The notes: generated by a model not told the origin, from the sequence alone. DNA of 64,000 nt from Burkholderia sp. SRS-46 (GCF_004343775.1 NZ_PTXL01000001.1:992001-1056000); one strand, 5' to 3'. Counted from the stretch's first letter, positions 29,580 through 39,730 are shown. Made by a program: numbers and translations.

Positions 29580-31265
29580 CTACGCAGCCTGCCCGTCCTG
29601 ATCCCGCAGCTCCCGCCGCAGGATCTTGCCGATATTCGACTTCGGCAGGCTGTCGCGGAATTCGATGACCTTCGGCTTCTTGTAGCCCGTGAATTCCTTC
29701 TTGCAATAGGCCATCAGCGCGTCGGCGGTGAGCGCCGGATCGCGGCGCACGACGAACAGCTTCACGGCCTCGCCCGAGTTCGGATCCGGCACGCCGATGC
29801 ACGCGCATTCGACCACGCCCGGATGCGCGGCCACCACGCTCTCGATCTCGTTCGGATACACGTTGAAGCCCGACACGAGGATCATGTCCTTCTTGCGGTC
29901 GACGATGCGCACGTAGCCTTGGTCGTCCATCACGCCGATGTCCCCCGACTTGAAGAAGCCGTCGGGCGTCATGACCTTCGCGGTTTCGGCGGGGCGGTTC
30001 CAGTAGCCGGCCATCACCTGCGGGCCGCGGATCGCGATCTCGCCCGGCTGGCCTTGCGGCACGGGTTCGTCGTTCTCGCCGAGCAGCGCGATCTCGGTCG
30101 ACGGCACCGGCAGGCCGATCGTGCCGCTGAAGGTCCCGAGCGTCGCGGGGTTCAGCGTCACGGAGGGCGACGTCTCCGACAGGCCGTAGCCCTCGAGGAT
30201 CGGGCAGCCGGTGGTCTTCACCCAGCGCGCGCCGACGACTTCCTGCACGGCCATGCCGCCGCCGAGCGTGATCCGCAGCCCCGAGAAATCGAGCGCGGCG
30301 AAGCCGGGATGGTTGAGCAGCGCGTTGAACAGCGTATTCACGCCCGGAAAGAAGTTCACGCGAACCCGCGACAGTGCCTTGACGAACCCGTCGACGTCGC
30401 GCGGATTCGGAATCAGCAGGTTCATCGCGCCCCAGCGCGCGCCCATCAGCATGCACGCGTTCAGCGCGAGGATGTGATACAGCGGCAGCGCGCAGACGGT
30501 CACGAGCGCATCGATCTGCGGCTGCTTGCGCAACGCCGGCTGGCTCCATGCGTCGTTCTGCAGAATGTTCGCGATCACGTTGCGGTGCGTGAGCGCCGCG
30601 CCTTTCGACACGCCGGTCGTGCCGCCCGTGTATTGCAGGAACGCGATGTCGTCGTGATTCAGCGCGGCGGGCTCGAACGGCTGCCGCGCGCCGGCGCGCA
30701 GCGCGGCGCGGAACGGCGTCGCGGCCGGCAGCCGGTAGGGCGGCACCTGCTTCTTCACGCGGCGGACGACGAAATTGACGACGGCGCCCTTGACCGGGCC
30801 GAGCAGGTCGCCGAGCGACGCGACCACGACGTGCTTGACCTGCGTCCGCGCGATCACCTGTTGCAGCGTCGTCGCGAAGTTATCGAGCACGACGATCGCC
30901 TCCGCGCCCGAGTCGCGAAGCTGATGCTCGAGTTCGCGCGGCGTATAGAGCGGATTGACGTTGACGACGGTGTAGCCCGTGCGCAGCGCCGCGGCGACCG
31001 TGACCGGATACTGCAGCACGTTCGGCATCATCACCGCGATGCGCGCGCCTTTCGGCAGCCCCTGGCGCTGGAACCACGCGCCGAGCGCGCGCGAATGGCG
31101 ATCGAGTTCCGCGTAGGTCATCGTGCGCCCCATGCACGCATACGCGTTGCGTGCCGCGAACGTCGCGAACGACTCGTCGAGCAGGTGCGCGAGCGACCGG
31201 TAGCGGTCCGGGTCGACGGTTTCAGGAACGCCCTCGGGGTATGACTTCAGCCAGATTTTTTCCAT
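29580..31265 (-). CDS. fadD: Long-chain fatty acid-CoA ligase
   Basis: 561 residues, AMP-forming acyl-CoA synthetase. AMP-binding motif YTGGTTGVSKGAALTH near residue 208, second motif EGYGLSETSP near 355, and the C-terminal domain with DRKKDMILVSGFNVYPNEIE and the adenylation Lys in LPKSNIGKILRREL. It activates fatty acids for beta-oxidation at the inner membrane. Length matches E. coli FadD (561). The upstream 50 codons of open frame lie beyond the ATG at 31265 and are not part of the protein. Confidence 0.94.
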   Translation of the reverse strand: MEKIWLKSYPEGVPETVDPDRYRSLAHLLDESFATFAARNAYACMGRTMTYAELDRHSRALGAWFQRQGLPKGARIAVMMPNVLQYPVTVAAALRTGYTVVNVNPLYTPRELEHQLRDSGAEAIVVLDNFATTLQQVIARTQVKHVVVASLGDLLGPVKGAVVNFVVRRVKKQVPPYRLPAATPFRAALRAGARQPFEPAALNHDDIAFLQYTGGTTGVSKGAALTHRNVIANILQNDAWSQPALRKQPQIDALVTVCALPLYHILALNACMLMGARWGAMNLLIPNPRDVDGFVKALSRVRVNFFPGVNTLFNALLNHPGFAALDFSGLRITLGGGMAVQEVVGARWVKTTGCPILEGYGLSETSPSVTLNPATLGTFSGTIGLPVPSTEIALLGENDEPVPQGQPGEIAIRGPQVMAGYWNRPAETAKVMTPDGFFKSGDIGVMDDQGYVRIVDRKKDMILVSGFNVYPNEIESVVAAHPGVVECACIGVPDPNSGEAVKLFVVRRDPALTADALMAYCKKEFTGYKKPKVIEFRDSLPKSNIGKILRRELRDQDGQAA

Positions 31266-31509
31266 CGTGATTCTCTCAGTGTCGCGCCGCTCGCGCGTCT
31301 CGGTCAGTCTTTTCTTCAGCGCCCGGCCCGGCGATCGGGCCGTTCCAGCGTGGCGGGATCGTGTCGCCGCGCCGCGGCGGACGCCGATTGTCGCGGGATC
31401 GCCCGCACAAGACAAGTCGTCGCCGCGCGCCGTGCGTCGGACTGGCTAGAATGGCAGGCGGCGCGGACCGGCGTGGTTCGGCGCCCGCAGCCCCTCCGAA
31501 TGCCGATTC

Positions 31510-32385
31510 ATGAGACTTTTCCATCGCGGCGCGCTATGCGCCGGCCTCTGCCTGCTGGCCGCCTGCACGTCCCCGACGCTCGTCGGGCGCGGCACCTACT
31601 ATGCCGACACGGGCCGGCACGCGCAGGGCGCCGATGCGCGGGTCCGCTTTCTCGTGATGCACTACACGGAAAGTGACGAAGCGCAATCGTTGCGCACGCT
31701 GACGGGCGACGCGGTCAGCGCGCACTACGTCGTGCCCGAGCAGCCGCGCGTCGAACGCGGGATGCCGGTCGTCTACCAGCTCGTGCCGGAAGCGCAGCGC
31801 GCGTGGCACGCGGGCGTCAGCGCATGGCAGGGCACGACGGAGCTGAACGCGGCGTCGATCGGCATCGAGAACGTCAACAGCGGCCCGACCGACGCGCCGC
31901 AGGGCCGCACGTGGCAGCCGTATCCGCCGGAGCAGGTCGACGCGCTGATTCGTCTGTCGAAGGATATCGTCGCGCGCTACGGGATCGCGCCCACCCGCGT
32001 GGTCGGCCACAGCGACATCGCGCCGCAACGCAAGATCGACCCGGGGCCGCGGTTTCCATGGCGCGCGCTTGCGCAGGCCGGCGTCGGCGCGTGGCCGGAC
32101 GACGCGACAGTCGCCGCGCGGCTCGCCGGCCGCGACCCGCATGCGGCGGTCGACGTGCGCATGCTGCAGCTCAAGCTCGCGCGCTACGGCTACGACGTGC
32201 CGACCGACGGCGTGCTCGACGCGCGCACGCGCCGCGTGTTCGCGGCATTCCAGATGCATTTCCGGCCGGCCGACTGCGCGGGCAGCCCGGACGCGGAAAC
32301 CGACGCGATCGCGCAGGCGCTGCTCGACAAGTATTTCCCCGGGCAGCGGCCGGCTGACGACGGCGTGCCTGCCGGCGCGCCTTGA
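31510..32385 (+). CDS. AmiD-like lipoprotein N-acetylmuramoyl-L-alanine amidase
   Basis: 291-residue predicted lipoprotein (lipobox LLAAC, Cys19) with an amidase_2 zinc domain: ligands in VMHYTES, the middle His in RAWHAGVS, and [19 protein letters not shown] peptidoglycan-binding-type helical domain follows (about 215-280). This is the AmiD arrangement: an outer-membrane-anchored enzyme cutting the amide bond between MurNAc and the peptide stem during wall recycling. Monocistronic, before rpiA. Confidence 0.9.
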   Translation: MRLFHRGALCAGLCLLAACTSPTLVGRGTYYADTGRHAQGADARVRFLVMHYTESDEAQSLRTLTGDAVSAHYVVPEQPRVERGMPVVYQLVPEAQRAWHAGVSAWQGTTELNAASIGIENVNSGPTDAPQGRTWQPYPPEQVDALIRLSKDIVARYGIAPTRVVGHSDIAPQRKIDPGPRFPWRALAQAGVGAWPDDATVAARLAGRDPHAAVDVRMLQLKLARYGYDVPTDGVLDARTRRVFAAFQMHFRPADCAGSPDAETDAIAQALLDKYFPGQRPADDGVPAGAP

Positions 32386-32479
32386 CCGGGAAGGGCGCCT
32401 GACCACGCGTAAACACGCAGGCGGTCACCCGACTCCGGTAAACTGGCGGTTTTCCGCAATCCAGCAGCATTTTCCTTCC

Positions 32480-33178
32480 ATGACCCAAGACGAACTCAAA
32501 CGCCTCGTCGGCCAGGCCGCGGCCGACTACGTGATCCAGAACGTGCCGGAAGGCGCGGTGATCGGCGTCGGCACCGGCTCGACCGCCAACTGCTTCATCG
32601 ACGCGCTCGCCGCCGTCAAGTCGCGCTACCGCGGCGCGGTGTCGAGCTCGGTCGCGACGACCGAGCGCCTGAAGGCGCATGGCATCCAGGTGTTCGACCT
32701 GAACGACGTCGAATCGCTGCAGGTGTACGTCGACGGCGCGGACGAGATCGACGCGAGCGGCGCAATGATTAAGGGCGGCGGCGGCGCGCTGACGCGCGAG
32801 AAGATCGTCGCGTCGGTGGCCGACACGTTCGTCTGCATCGCCGACGCAAGCAAGCGCGTCCCGGTGCTCGGCGCGTTCCCGCTGCCGATCGAAGTGGTGC
32901 CGATGGCGCGCACCGCGATCGGCCGGCGCGTGACGGCGGCCGGCGGCGTGCCGGTGCTGCGCGTGACGAAGGACGGCGCGCCGTACATCACCGACAACGG
33001 CAACGAGATCATCGACGTGAAGGGCCTGCAGATCGCCGATCCGCGCGGCTTCGAGGCGCAGGTGAATGCATGGCCGGGCGTGGTGACGGTCGGCCTGTTC
33101 GCGACGCGCGGCGCGAACCTGTGCCTGCTCGGCACGGAGACCGGCGTCGAGACTATCGTTTATCCTGACCAGCCGTAA
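32480..33178 (+). CDS. rpiA: Ribose-5-phosphate isomerase A
   Basis: 232 residues. Family marks: [17 protein letters not shown], the active-site [18 protein letters not shown] and the C-terminal sugar-binding region. It interconverts ribose 5-phosphate and ribulose 5-phosphate in the pentose phosphate pathway. Followed by a clear terminator. Confidence 0.96.
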   Translation: MTQDELKRLVGQAAADYVIQNVPEGAVIGVGTGSTANCFIDALAAVKSRYRGAVSSSVATTERLKAHGIQVFDLNDVESLQVYVDGADEIDASGAMIKGGGGALTREKIVASVADTFVCIADASKRVPVLGAFPLPIEVVPMARTAIGRRVTAAGGVPVLRVTKDGAPYITDNGNEIIDVKGLQIADPRGFEAQVNAWPGVVTVGLFATRGANLCLLGTETGVETIVYPDQP

Positions 33179-33233
33179 GAATTGAAAAGCAGTGCGTAAT
33201 GCACTGCATGTTCAAAGTTTGCTGAAAATCGCT

Positions 33234-33269
33234 GCCCGGCAAGCGCAGAGCGCTTCCCGGGCTTTTTTT
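33234..33269 (+). terminator. Terminator after rpiA
   Basis: Stem GCCCGG...CCGGGC with further internal pairing (AAGCGC/GCGCTT), followed by seven T residues, 56 bases after the rpiA stop. Confidence 0.85.
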
Positions 33270-33437
33270 GTTGTCTTATAAATGCCTCCTTCGTGAAGAG
33301 GGATAACCCTGTCAGGTGTTTACCAGATAGCGAATGGTCTCGAAACTCATCAACTTATAGATCATAAGAACAAAGTCGTACCAGGGCCGGCGGAACTGCG
33401 GAGCAGGTGTTCGCAAATAGACGCACGGGGAGGTGTC

Positions 33438-34154
33438 ATGGAGCAGGGCAAAGACCGGTCACTGGTCGCGAAAGTGATGGATGGACTCGTTGCAGGGATT
33501 GTCGAGGACAAGTACGGCGGCATCCTGCCGCCGCAGGATGTGCTGTCGAAAGAGTTCGACGTGAGCCGCACGGTGATGCGTGAAGCATTGTCGATGTTGC
33601 TTGCGCGCGACATGCTCGACGTCCGTCCGAAAGTCGGTACACGTGTTCGATCCATGCGCGACTGGCGCATGATCGACGAGGACGTCGTGAGCTGGCGGTT
33701 CCGGGCGAAGCCCGATCCGCAGTTCATGCGCGACGTTATCGAATTCCGAATGCTGATCGAGCCACGCGCGACCGCGCAGGCGGCCGTGCGCGCGAGCGCG
33801 GCCGACGTCGCGGGCATCCGCGAGGCCTTCGAGGCGTTCAAGGGGCTGCAGCCGGGCGAGCCGGGCTACGACGCGGCCGACGAGCTGCTGCACACGCGGA
33901 TCGTCCACGCGAGCGGCAACCAGTTCTTCCAGCAGATGGCGGCGATCGTGCGCGGCGCGGTGCGGCTCGTGAACCCACGGGTCGCGCAGAAGGAGGGCGC
34001 GCACGACATGGCGGTCAAGGCGCATGCGCGCGTGGTCGAGGCGATCGAGCGGCGCGATCCGCGCGAGGCCGAGGCGGCGTCGCTCGCGCTGATCGACTAC
34101 AGCGCCGACGAAATCTCCCGGGATTTTTCCGTCGACGTGCCCGTGCGCGCCTGA
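33438..34154 (+). CDS. GntR/FadR-family (FCD) transcriptional regulator
   Basis: 238 residues: N-terminal winged helix (about 8-75; YGGILPPQDVLSKEFDVSRTVMREALSML) and a C-terminal all-helical FCD ligand domain (about 95-225) with metal/ligand His residues in the LLHTRIVHASGNQFF region. FCD regulators usually sense sugar acids or organic acids. GGGGAGG precedes the ATG. The next gene on the strand is a Gfo/Idh/MocA oxidoreductase, a possible target, but the ligand is unknown. Confidence 0.9.
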   Translation: MEQGKDRSLVAKVMDGLVAGIVEDKYGGILPPQDVLSKEFDVSRTVMREALSMLLARDMLDVRPKVGTRVRSMRDWRMIDEDVVSWRFRAKPDPQFMRDVIEFRMLIEPRATAQAAVRASAADVAGIREAFEAFKGLQPGEPGYDAADELLHTRIVHASGNQFFQQMAAIVRGAVRLVNPRVAQKEGAHDMAVKAHARVVEAIERRDPREAEAASLALIDYSADEISRDFSVDVPVRA

Positions 34155-34257
34155 TCCGGCGCGCGGCTCGTTTGTCCGGTTGCCGGCTCGCCGTTTATCA
34201 TGACGGCCGGCCGGCACGGTGTCGGCCATTGGCAACCGACCGACACGGATGATCCGG

Positions 34258-35244
34258 ATGAACGACCTCGATACACGCCCGGTGCGCTTCGGCATCGTCG
34301 GCGCGGGCAGCATCGCGCGCCGCTTCGCGCAGAACCTCGCATACGTTCCGGGCGCCACCCTCGCACGGGTCTGGGCCCGCCGCGCCGACGCGGCGGCTGC
34401 CTTCTGCGCGGCCCATGGCGGCACGCCCGCCGCCAGCCTCGATGTGCTCCTCGCGAGCGACGTCGACGCACTCTACATCGCGACGCTTCACGACAGCCAC
34501 GCGCACTACGCGCAGGCCGCGCTTGCCGCCGGCAAGGCGGTGCTGTGCGAAAAGCCCGCGACGCTCAATGCGGCGCAGCTCGACGCTGTGCTGCGTGCCG
34601 CGCGCGACGCCGGACGGCTGTTCATGGAAGCGATGAAGCCGCCGTTCTATCCGCTGTACCGGAAACTGCGCGCGCACCTGCGCGACGATCCGATCGGCGA
34701 GATCCGGCTGGTGCGGGCCGGCTGCGCGTCGTCCGGCGTACCCGGCGATCATCCGGTGTATCGCCTCGAGCAGGCGGGCGGCGCGCTGCTCGACATCGGC
34801 ATCTACGAGACGTTTCTCGCGGTCGACTGGCTCGGTGCACCGCACGACGTGCAGACGCTGGGGCGTGTCGGCGCGACGGGCGTCGACCTGTTCGCGAGCC
34901 TGAACAGCCGCCATGCGAACGGCGGCATCGCGCAGCTCTTCTGCGGGCTCGACGTGATGGGGCGCGGCGACGCGCTGCTGGCCGCGGCAGGCGGGCACGT
35001 GACGATTCACGAGAAATGGTGGAACCCGGCGCGCGCGACGATCTGCTACGCGGACGGGCGCGTGGTCGAACTCGACGAGCCGTTCGACGGCGGCGGCCTG
35101 AACTACGAGACCGCGCATTTCTGCGACCTGCTGCGCGCGGGGAAGACCGAGAGCCCGGTGATGACGCACGACCATTCGCGGCAGATGATCGCGATGACGG
35201 ATGCGGCGCGCGCCACGCTCGGCGTGCGGTATCCGGGGGAGTGA
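34258..35244 (+). CDS. Gfo/Idh/MocA-family oxidoreductase
   Basis: 328 residues. N-terminal Rossmann domain with GIVGAGSIARRFAQNL, the conserved EKP motif (VLCEKPATLN) carrying the catalytic Lys, and a C-terminal alpha/beta substrate domain with GGALLDIGIYE. NAD(P)-dependent dehydrogenase of sugars, inositols or related diols; the exact substrate cannot be read. The ATG at 34258 is chosen; 34249 is an equally possible in-frame start three codons upstream. Confidence 0.9.
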   Translation: MNDLDTRPVRFGIVGAGSIARRFAQNLAYVPGATLARVWARRADAAAAFCAAHGGTPAASLDVLLASDVDALYIATLHDSHAHYAQAALAAGKAVLCEKPATLNAAQLDAVLRAARDAGRLFMEAMKPPFYPLYRKLRAHLRDDPIGEIRLVRAGCASSGVPGDHPVYRLEQAGGALLDIGIYETFLAVDWLGAPHDVQTLGRVGATGVDLFASLNSRHANGGIAQLFCGLDVMGRGDALLAAAGGHVTIHEKWWNPARATICYADGRVVELDEPFDGGGLNYETAHFCDLLRAGKTESPVMTHDHSRQMIAMTDAARATLGVRYPGE

Positions 35245-35348
35245 CGTTCGCGGTTCGGCGTCAGCGCAGCGGCGGCCCGAGGCCTGCGCTGCGCGATCGT
35301 TCGGCAGTCCGATGAATCGGCGCGCGGGCGATCAGCCGATCGCCCGGT

Positions 35349-36044
35349 TCAATGCTTGGCCGGCAGCGACAGCCGCTTTTCATACCAGCGCTGCACCCAC
35401 TCGAGGATCTGGCACAGCACCCAGTACACGGCCGCGGCGGCCAGATACAGCGGCAACGGCTGGTAGGTCGCCGCGATTACTTCCTGCGCGCTGCGCAGCA
35501 GTTCGGTGACGGTGATCACCGACACGAGCGACGTGTCCTTGATCAGGCTGATCAGGCTGTTCGACAGGCTCGGCACCGCGATGCGCAGCGCCTGCGGGCC
35601 GATCACGTAGCGCAGCGTCTGCCCCCACGACAGCCCGAGGCTGTACGACGCGAGCCACTGGCCGCGGTGGATGCCGTTGATCGCGCCGCGCATGCTTTCG
35701 GACATGTAAGCCGCGACGTTGGCGGACAGCGCGATGACGCCCGCGGGCGTCGGATCGAGCGAGATGCCGAGGCTCGGCAGGCCGTAATAGATGACGAAGA
35801 TCTGCACGAGCAGCGGCGTGCCGCGCATCACGCTGACATACGCGCGGGCGAGCGCCGCGAGTGCGTTCACGACGAAGCGCTCGACGCCCGAGGTCATCCC
35901 CTCGCTCTGCCGGATCCCCATCATCGCCAGCACGACGGCGCCGATCAGGCCGAACACCATCGACAGGACGGCGAACTTGACGGTCAGCACCGCCCCCTGG
36001 GCGAGTACCGGCAGCGATTGGACGAGCAGGGAAGTGGTCGACAT
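35349..36044 (-). CDS. Polar amino-acid ABC transporter permease
   Basis: 231 residues with about five membrane helices and the HisM/GlnP-type signature (YVSVMRGTPLLVQIFVIYYGLP; the EAA loop ALRIAVPSLSNSLISLIKDTSL). It forms the channel of a glutamine/cystine/histidine-type importer. The binding-protein gene lies immediately upstream on the same strand, separated by an attenuator-like hairpin. No ATPase gene follows: the next gene downstream is on the other strand, so the ATP-binding subunit must come from elsewhere. Confidence 0.92.
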   Translation of the reverse strand: MSTTSLLVQSLPVLAQGAVLTVKFAVLSMVFGLIGAVVLAMMGIRQSEGMTSGVERFVVNALAALARAYVSVMRGTPLLVQIFVIYYGLPSLGISLDPTPAGVIALSANVAAYMSESMRGAINGIHRGQWLASYSLGLSWGQTLRYVIGPQALRIAVPSLSNSLISLIKDTSLVSVITVTELLRSAQEVIAATYQPLPLYLAAAAVYWVLCQILEWVQRWYEKRLSLPAKH

Positions 36045-36091
36045 GGAGTGCTGATTGGGTGCGTGCGCGAAAGCGCAATCATAAACCGGAC

Positions 36092-36129
36092 GAACAAAAC
36101 AAAGGGCGGCATCGTTGCGGATGCCGCCC
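36092..36129 (-). terminator. Hairpin with U-tract between binding protein and permease genes
   Basis: On the minus strand a ten-base stem GGGCGGCATC/GATGCCGCCC is followed by TTTGTTTTGTT. It sits after the binding-protein gene and before its permease, so it probably lets more binding protein than permease be made. Confidence 0.75.
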
Positions 36130-36164
36130 CGTCGGCCCGCCACGCGGCGGGCGATGCCGCACGC

Positions 36165-36959
36165 TTACTTCAGCGGCTTCGTCACGTCGATGCCGAACCA
36201 CTTGTCCGAGATCTTCGTGAAGGTGCCGTCGGCTGCGAGCTGCGCCATCGCGTCGTCGATCGCCTTCTGGAACTTCGGGTTGCCCTTCTTGAACGGAATG
36301 CCCGACGGATTCGCCGAGCCGACGTTCGCGCCCGGACGCAGCGGCAGCTGCGAATTCTTCGTCAGGTACGCGAGCATCAGGCGGTCGTTGAGCGCCGCGT
36401 CGAGACGGCCGGCCGCGAGATCGCGCAGGTACTCGGGCGCGCCCGGGTACGTCTTCACGTCGACGCCCGGCACCGACTTCGCCATGTCCATGTAGTTCGT
36501 GCCGAGCGCGACGCCGAGCTTCTTGCCCTTCAGCTCCTCGAGCGACTTGAACTGGCGCGTGTCGTCCTTGCGCTGGATCAGCTGCGCGGACGAGTACGTG
36601 TACGCCGGCGAGAAGTCGAGCGTTTCCTTGCGCTTGTCGGTGATGCCGACCTGGTTGGCGATTACGTCGAACTTGCCCGCCTGCAGGCCGGCGATGATGC
36701 CGCTCCATTCGGTCGTGACGAATTCCGGCTTCACGCCGAGCTTGGCCGCGACGGCCTTCGCGATGTCGACGTCGAAGCCGACCAGTTCGCCGCTCGGGCT
36801 CTTCGAGTTGAACGGCGGGAACGTGCCTTCGAGGCCGATCCGCAGCGTGCCGCGTTGCTTCACTTCGTCGAGGAGGTCGGCCGCATGCGCGGTCGCGGCG
36901 GTGAACGACGCGCCGATCAGGCCGGCGACCAGCAGTTTCTTCAGCAGCGCAATTTTCAT
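36165..36959 (-). CDS. Polar amino-acid ABC transporter substrate-binding protein
   Basis: 264 residues with a signal peptide (cleavage near residue 26, AHAA) and the bacterial SBP family 3 fold: GTLRIGLEGTFPPFNSK, GFDVDIAKAVAAKLG, LDAALNDRL. Periplasmic receptor that delivers a polar amino acid to the permease encoded downstream. The C terminus (WFGIDVTKPLK) is typical of cystine/glutamine binders, but the ligand is not certain. Confidence 0.93.
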   Translation of the reverse strand: MKIALLKKLLVAGLIGASFTAATAHAADLLDEVKQRGTLRIGLEGTFPPFNSKSPSGELVGFDVDIAKAVAAKLGVKPEFVTTEWSGIIAGLQAGKFDVIANQVGITDKRKETLDFSPAYTYSSAQLIQRKDDTRQFKSLEELKGKKLGVALGTNYMDMAKSVPGVDVKTYPGAPEYLRDLAAGRLDAALNDRLMLAYLTKNSQLPLRPGANVGSANPSGIPFKKGNPKFQKAIDDAMAQLAADGTFTKISDKWFGIDVTKPLK

Positions 36960-37052
36960 CGTGTGGTTCCTTACCGGGTCCGGGTCATTAATTCGGCGTC
37001 GATGATAGCGAAAATGCTATCGACGGCGAAATATAGTTTGTTCATGTCTATA

Positions 37053-38090
37053 TTACGCGGCGCGTGCGCCGGCGACGGCCTTCACGCATTCGGCGACGAG
37101 CGTCGGGCCGCGATAGATGAAGCCGGTGTACAGCTGCACCAGCGACGCGCCGGCCGCGAGCTTCGCCTGCGCATCCGCGCCGGAGAAGATGCCGCCGACC
37201 CCGATGATCGGCACCGCGCTGCCGACTTCGGCGTGCAGCCTGCGGATCACCTCGTTGGATGCCTCGAACACCGGCCGGCCGGACAGGCCGCCGGCTTCGT
37301 CCGCGTGCGGCAGCCCTTGCACCGCGGCGCGCGACAGCGTCGTGTTGGTCGCGATCACCGCTTCGATCTTGTGGCGCAGCAGCGTGCCGGCGATCTCCTT
37401 GACCTGCTCGTCGTCGAGATCCGGCGCGATCTTCAGCGCGAGCGGCACGAGCTTGCCGTGCAGGTCGGCGAGGCGCTGCTGCTTGTCCTTGAGCGCCGCG
37501 AGCAGCGCGTCGAGCTCGCCCGCGCCCTGCAGCTGGCGCAGGTTCTTCGTGTTCGGCGACGAGATGTTGATCGTCACGTAGCTCGCGAACGGATAGACGC
37601 GCTCGAGGCAGTACAGGTAGTCGTCGGCGGCGCGCTCGATCGGCGTGTCGGCGTTCTTGCCGATGTTCAGGCCGAGGATGCCGCGGTAGCGGGCCGCCTG
37701 GACGTTCTTCACGAACTGGTCGACGCCGTGGTTGTTGAAGCCCATCCGGTTGATCAGCGCGTCGGCCTCCGGCAGCCGGAACATGCGCGGGCGCGGGTTG
37801 CCGGGCTGCGGGCGCGGCGTGACCGTGCCGACCTCGATGAACCCGAAGCCGAGCGCGGCGAGGCCGTCGATCGCCGCGCCGTCCTTGTCGAGGCCGGCCG
37901 CGAGGCCGACCGGGTTGCGGAACGTGAGCCCCATCACGGTGCGTGGCGCGTCGGGCACGCGGGCCGACAGCGCGCAGGCGAGGCCAGTGCGGCCGGCCGC
38001 GCCGAGCGCGCGCAGCGTGAGGTGGTGGGCGTCTTCCGCATCCATCTTGAACAGGGATGCGCGGGCGAGCGGATAGAGGGAACTGAACAC
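37053..38090 (-). CDS. pyrD: Dihydroorotate dehydrogenase (quinone), class 2
   Basis: 345 residues. N-terminal membrane-associating helix ([13 protein letters not shown]), FMN-binding barrel with [26 protein letters not shown], the class-2 catalytic Ser region and [15 protein letters not shown]. It oxidises dihydroorotate in pyrimidine synthesis and passes electrons to ubiquinone. I start at the GTG at 38090, giving the family-typical N terminus; an in-frame TTG at 38120 is possible. Neighbours bpt and aat upstream on the same strand form a commonly seen group. Confidence 0.93.
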   Translation of the reverse strand: MFSSLYPLARASLFKMDAEDAHHLTLRALGAAGRTGLACALSARVPDAPRTVMGLTFRNPVGLAAGLDKDGAAIDGLAALGFGFIEVGTVTPRPQPGNPRPRMFRLPEADALINRMGFNNHGVDQFVKNVQAARYRGILGLNIGKNADTPIERAADDYLYCLERVYPFASYVTINISSPNTKNLRQLQGAGELDALLAALKDKQQRLADLHGKLVPLALKIAPDLDDEQVKEIAGTLLRHKIEAVIATNTTLSRAAVQGLPHADEAGGLSGRPVFEASNEVIRRLHAEVGSAVPIIGVGGIFSGADAQAKLAAGASLVQLYTGFIYRGPTLVAECVKAVAGARAA

Positions 38091-38220
38091 GGGAGTGGGC
38101 GACAGCCAGAAATATGACAACCCGCTATTTTACCGGGAGTTGCGCGGCCGGGGCTGCGTTTGCGGGGCGCGTGTCGCGCCGGTCGGCCGCGACCGCGCGC
38201 ACCGCGCCGCCGGACGCACG

Positions 38221-39051
38221 TCAGACCGAGCCGGAATGGCCGCCGGGGAGCGGGGCGCGCGCGAGCGCCGCGTCGACGGGCGGCAGGTCGATCCGCGCCG
38301 GATCGAGCACCTTCCAGCGTCCGTCGACGAGCCCTTCGAGCGGATGGAAATTCGCCTTGTACGCCATCTTCGGGCTCTCGCGGATCCAGTAGCCGAGATA
38401 CACGTAGGGCAGGCCGAGGCTCTTCGCCTGCTCGATCTGCCAGAGGATGTTGTAGGTGCCGTAGCTCGTGTGCAGATCGTCCGGCTCGAAGAACGTGTAG
38501 ACGGACGACAGGCCGTCGCCGAGGATGTCGATCATGCTGATCATCCGCAGCTGGCCGGGCTGGCCGCCCGGCGCATCCGGATCGCGGAATTCGACGAGAC
38601 GCGAATTGATCCGGCTCTGCAGCAGGAACTGCTCGTACTGGTCGCGGCTGTCGCGGTCCATCCCGCCGCCCGCGTGGCGCGCGGACTGGTAGCGCATGTA
38701 GAGCGCGTAATGCTCTTCGTCGTAGTGCAGCGGCGACACCGTCGCGACGAGCGCGCGGTGCCGCTTCCACATCCGCCGCTGCGTGCGGTTCGGCGTGAAC
38801 GCCGCGACCGGCACGCGCACCGGCACGCAGGCGCGGCAGCCGTCGCAGTAGGGCCGATAGGTGAACACGCCCGAGCGGCGGAAGCCGGCCTTGACGAGTT
38901 CGGTGTAGATATCGGAATTGATCAGGTGGCTCGGCGTCGCGACTTGCGAGCGCGCGACGCGGCCGTCCAGATAACTGCACGGGTAGGGCGCCGTTGCATA
39001 GAATTGCAGCGCCGAAAGCGGTGAAAGCGGCAGCTCAGTCGGGTGAGTCAT
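38221..39051 (-). CDS. bpt: Aspartate/glutamate leucyltransferase (Bpt)
   Basis: 276-residue N-end-rule transferase related to eukaryotic ATE1. Features: YPCSYLDGR, the cysteine cluster [13 protein letters not shown] near residue 70, and the C-terminal GNAT-like half with [18 protein letters not shown]. It adds Leu from Leu-tRNA to proteins with N-terminal Asp or Glu, making them ClpS/ClpAP substrates. It works with Aat, encoded about 0.9 kb upstream; in related genomes the two genes usually adjoin, here they are separated by an accessory islet. Confidence 0.94.
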   Translation of the reverse strand: MTHPTELPLSPLSALQFYATAPYPCSYLDGRVARSQVATPSHLINSDIYTELVKAGFRRSGVFTYRPYCDGCRACVPVRVPVAAFTPNRTQRRMWKRHRALVATVSPLHYDEEHYALYMRYQSARHAGGGMDRDSRDQYEQFLLQSRINSRLVEFRDPDAPGGQPGQLRMISMIDILGDGLSSVYTFFEPDDLHTSYGTYNILWQIEQAKSLGLPYVYLGYWIRESPKMAYKANFHPLEGLVDGRWKVLDPARIDLPPVDAALARAPLPGGHSGSV

Positions 39052-39082
39052 GGGCAGCTCTCGATGCGGGAATGGAGTGCCG

Positions 39083-39194
39083 CGCTAGCGCTGGCTCGCG
39101 ATCGGGCCCGCCGGCTCGCTGCGGCCCGCCCGCGCGGCCCATTCGCGGCCGCCGAGCGACGCTAGATGCGACGTGTTCTGCTGCAGTCCATCAT
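39083..39194 (-). pseudogene. Decayed second copy of the aat 3' end
   Basis: Positions 39142-39194 match aat positions 40106-40159 (about 45 of 53 bases, one single-base deletion), and 39084-39126 contains the aat stop-codon neighbourhood (GCTAGCGCT) and TCGCTGCGGCCC, equivalent to 39961-40002. About 85 bases between the two blocks are missing. Same orientation as aat. It is a relic of a duplicated or displaced aat C-terminal coding end, lying directly upstream of bpt. Confidence 0.75.
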
Positions 39195-39547
39195 CGACTG
39201 CTTACAAAAACCGTTATAAATCAAAAGATTGTGTTTCGATTTCCGGCAAGTCTCCCGCCGGGCGGCAACGAAATCGACTACAGGAAAATTAACATGAAAA
39301 CGGGGCTAAATGCATCATGTCCCGATTCAACAATAGGCCCATCGCACGGGCGCGACCAGCCGAGAATATGGGGGACGCCTTCCCGCCGGGTGGCGGCAGG
39401 CCGCGATCGAGGGGGGGCGCACGTGGGCACGCAGACCGTCCGCTTCCACGATTTTTGCCCTTGACGCGCCCCGTCGCAGCTCCAAAGGGGCTCGATCAAA
39501 CGGCTGTCATGCTATGCTGTACATTCATACAGTATTTCGCTGCAGCC
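39195..39547. other. Accessory islet, non-coding part
   Basis: About 350 bases between the aat relic and the LexA-controlled small ORFs. The first 110 bases are AT-rich compared with the rest of the window (for example TTATAAATCAAAAG). No gene with a ribosome binding site is supported; no IS-like terminal repeats were found. Confidence 0.5.
39515..39534 (+). promoter_or_regulatory. LexA (SOS) box
   Basis: Near-perfect SOS operator: the core CTGT-N8-ACAG (39517-39532) is embedded in TGCTGTACATTCATACAGTA, with the AT-rich centre expected for LexA sites of beta- and gamma-proteobacteria. It lies 14 bases before the ATG of a small ORF. Confidence 0.75.
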
Positions 39548-39730
39548 ATGCCGATGTGGGAATGCATTTGGGCGTTCGTCGACGAAGACGGCGCGCGCGT
39601 TCGAGCCGCCAACCGAACCACCGAACCCGGGTTCGCGGATCGGCGCAGTCACATGCGGCGCGGATTCCGCCGAATCGACAACGCGTGTCGGCGCGCGGCG
39701 GCCAATCTCGCAAGCGGCGGGCGGGCGTGA
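39548..39730 (+). CDS. Small unknown ORF behind a LexA box
   Basis: 60 codons, beginning MPMWECIWAFVDEDG, basic in its C-terminal half; no family recognised. It begins just after the LexA box and its TGA stop overlaps the GTG start of the next small ORF (GTGA), the sort of coupling seen in real operons. The ribosome binding site is weak, and the frame is open much further upstream, so it could be a leader or not translated. Confidence 0.35.
   Translation: MPMWECIWAFVDEDGARVRAANRTTEPGFADRRSHMRRGFRRIDNACRRAAANLASGGRA

Noticed and set aside
35352..38117. Plus-strand frame of 921 codons across the ABC transporter and pyrD genes
   Set aside because: It runs opposite three well-supported minus-strand genes and reads as Arg-rich shadow.
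39317..39730. Full 137-codon reading of the frame that ends at 39730
   Set aside because: The part before the LexA box has no ribosome binding site and a composition unlike a protein; only the part after the box is listed, with low confidence.
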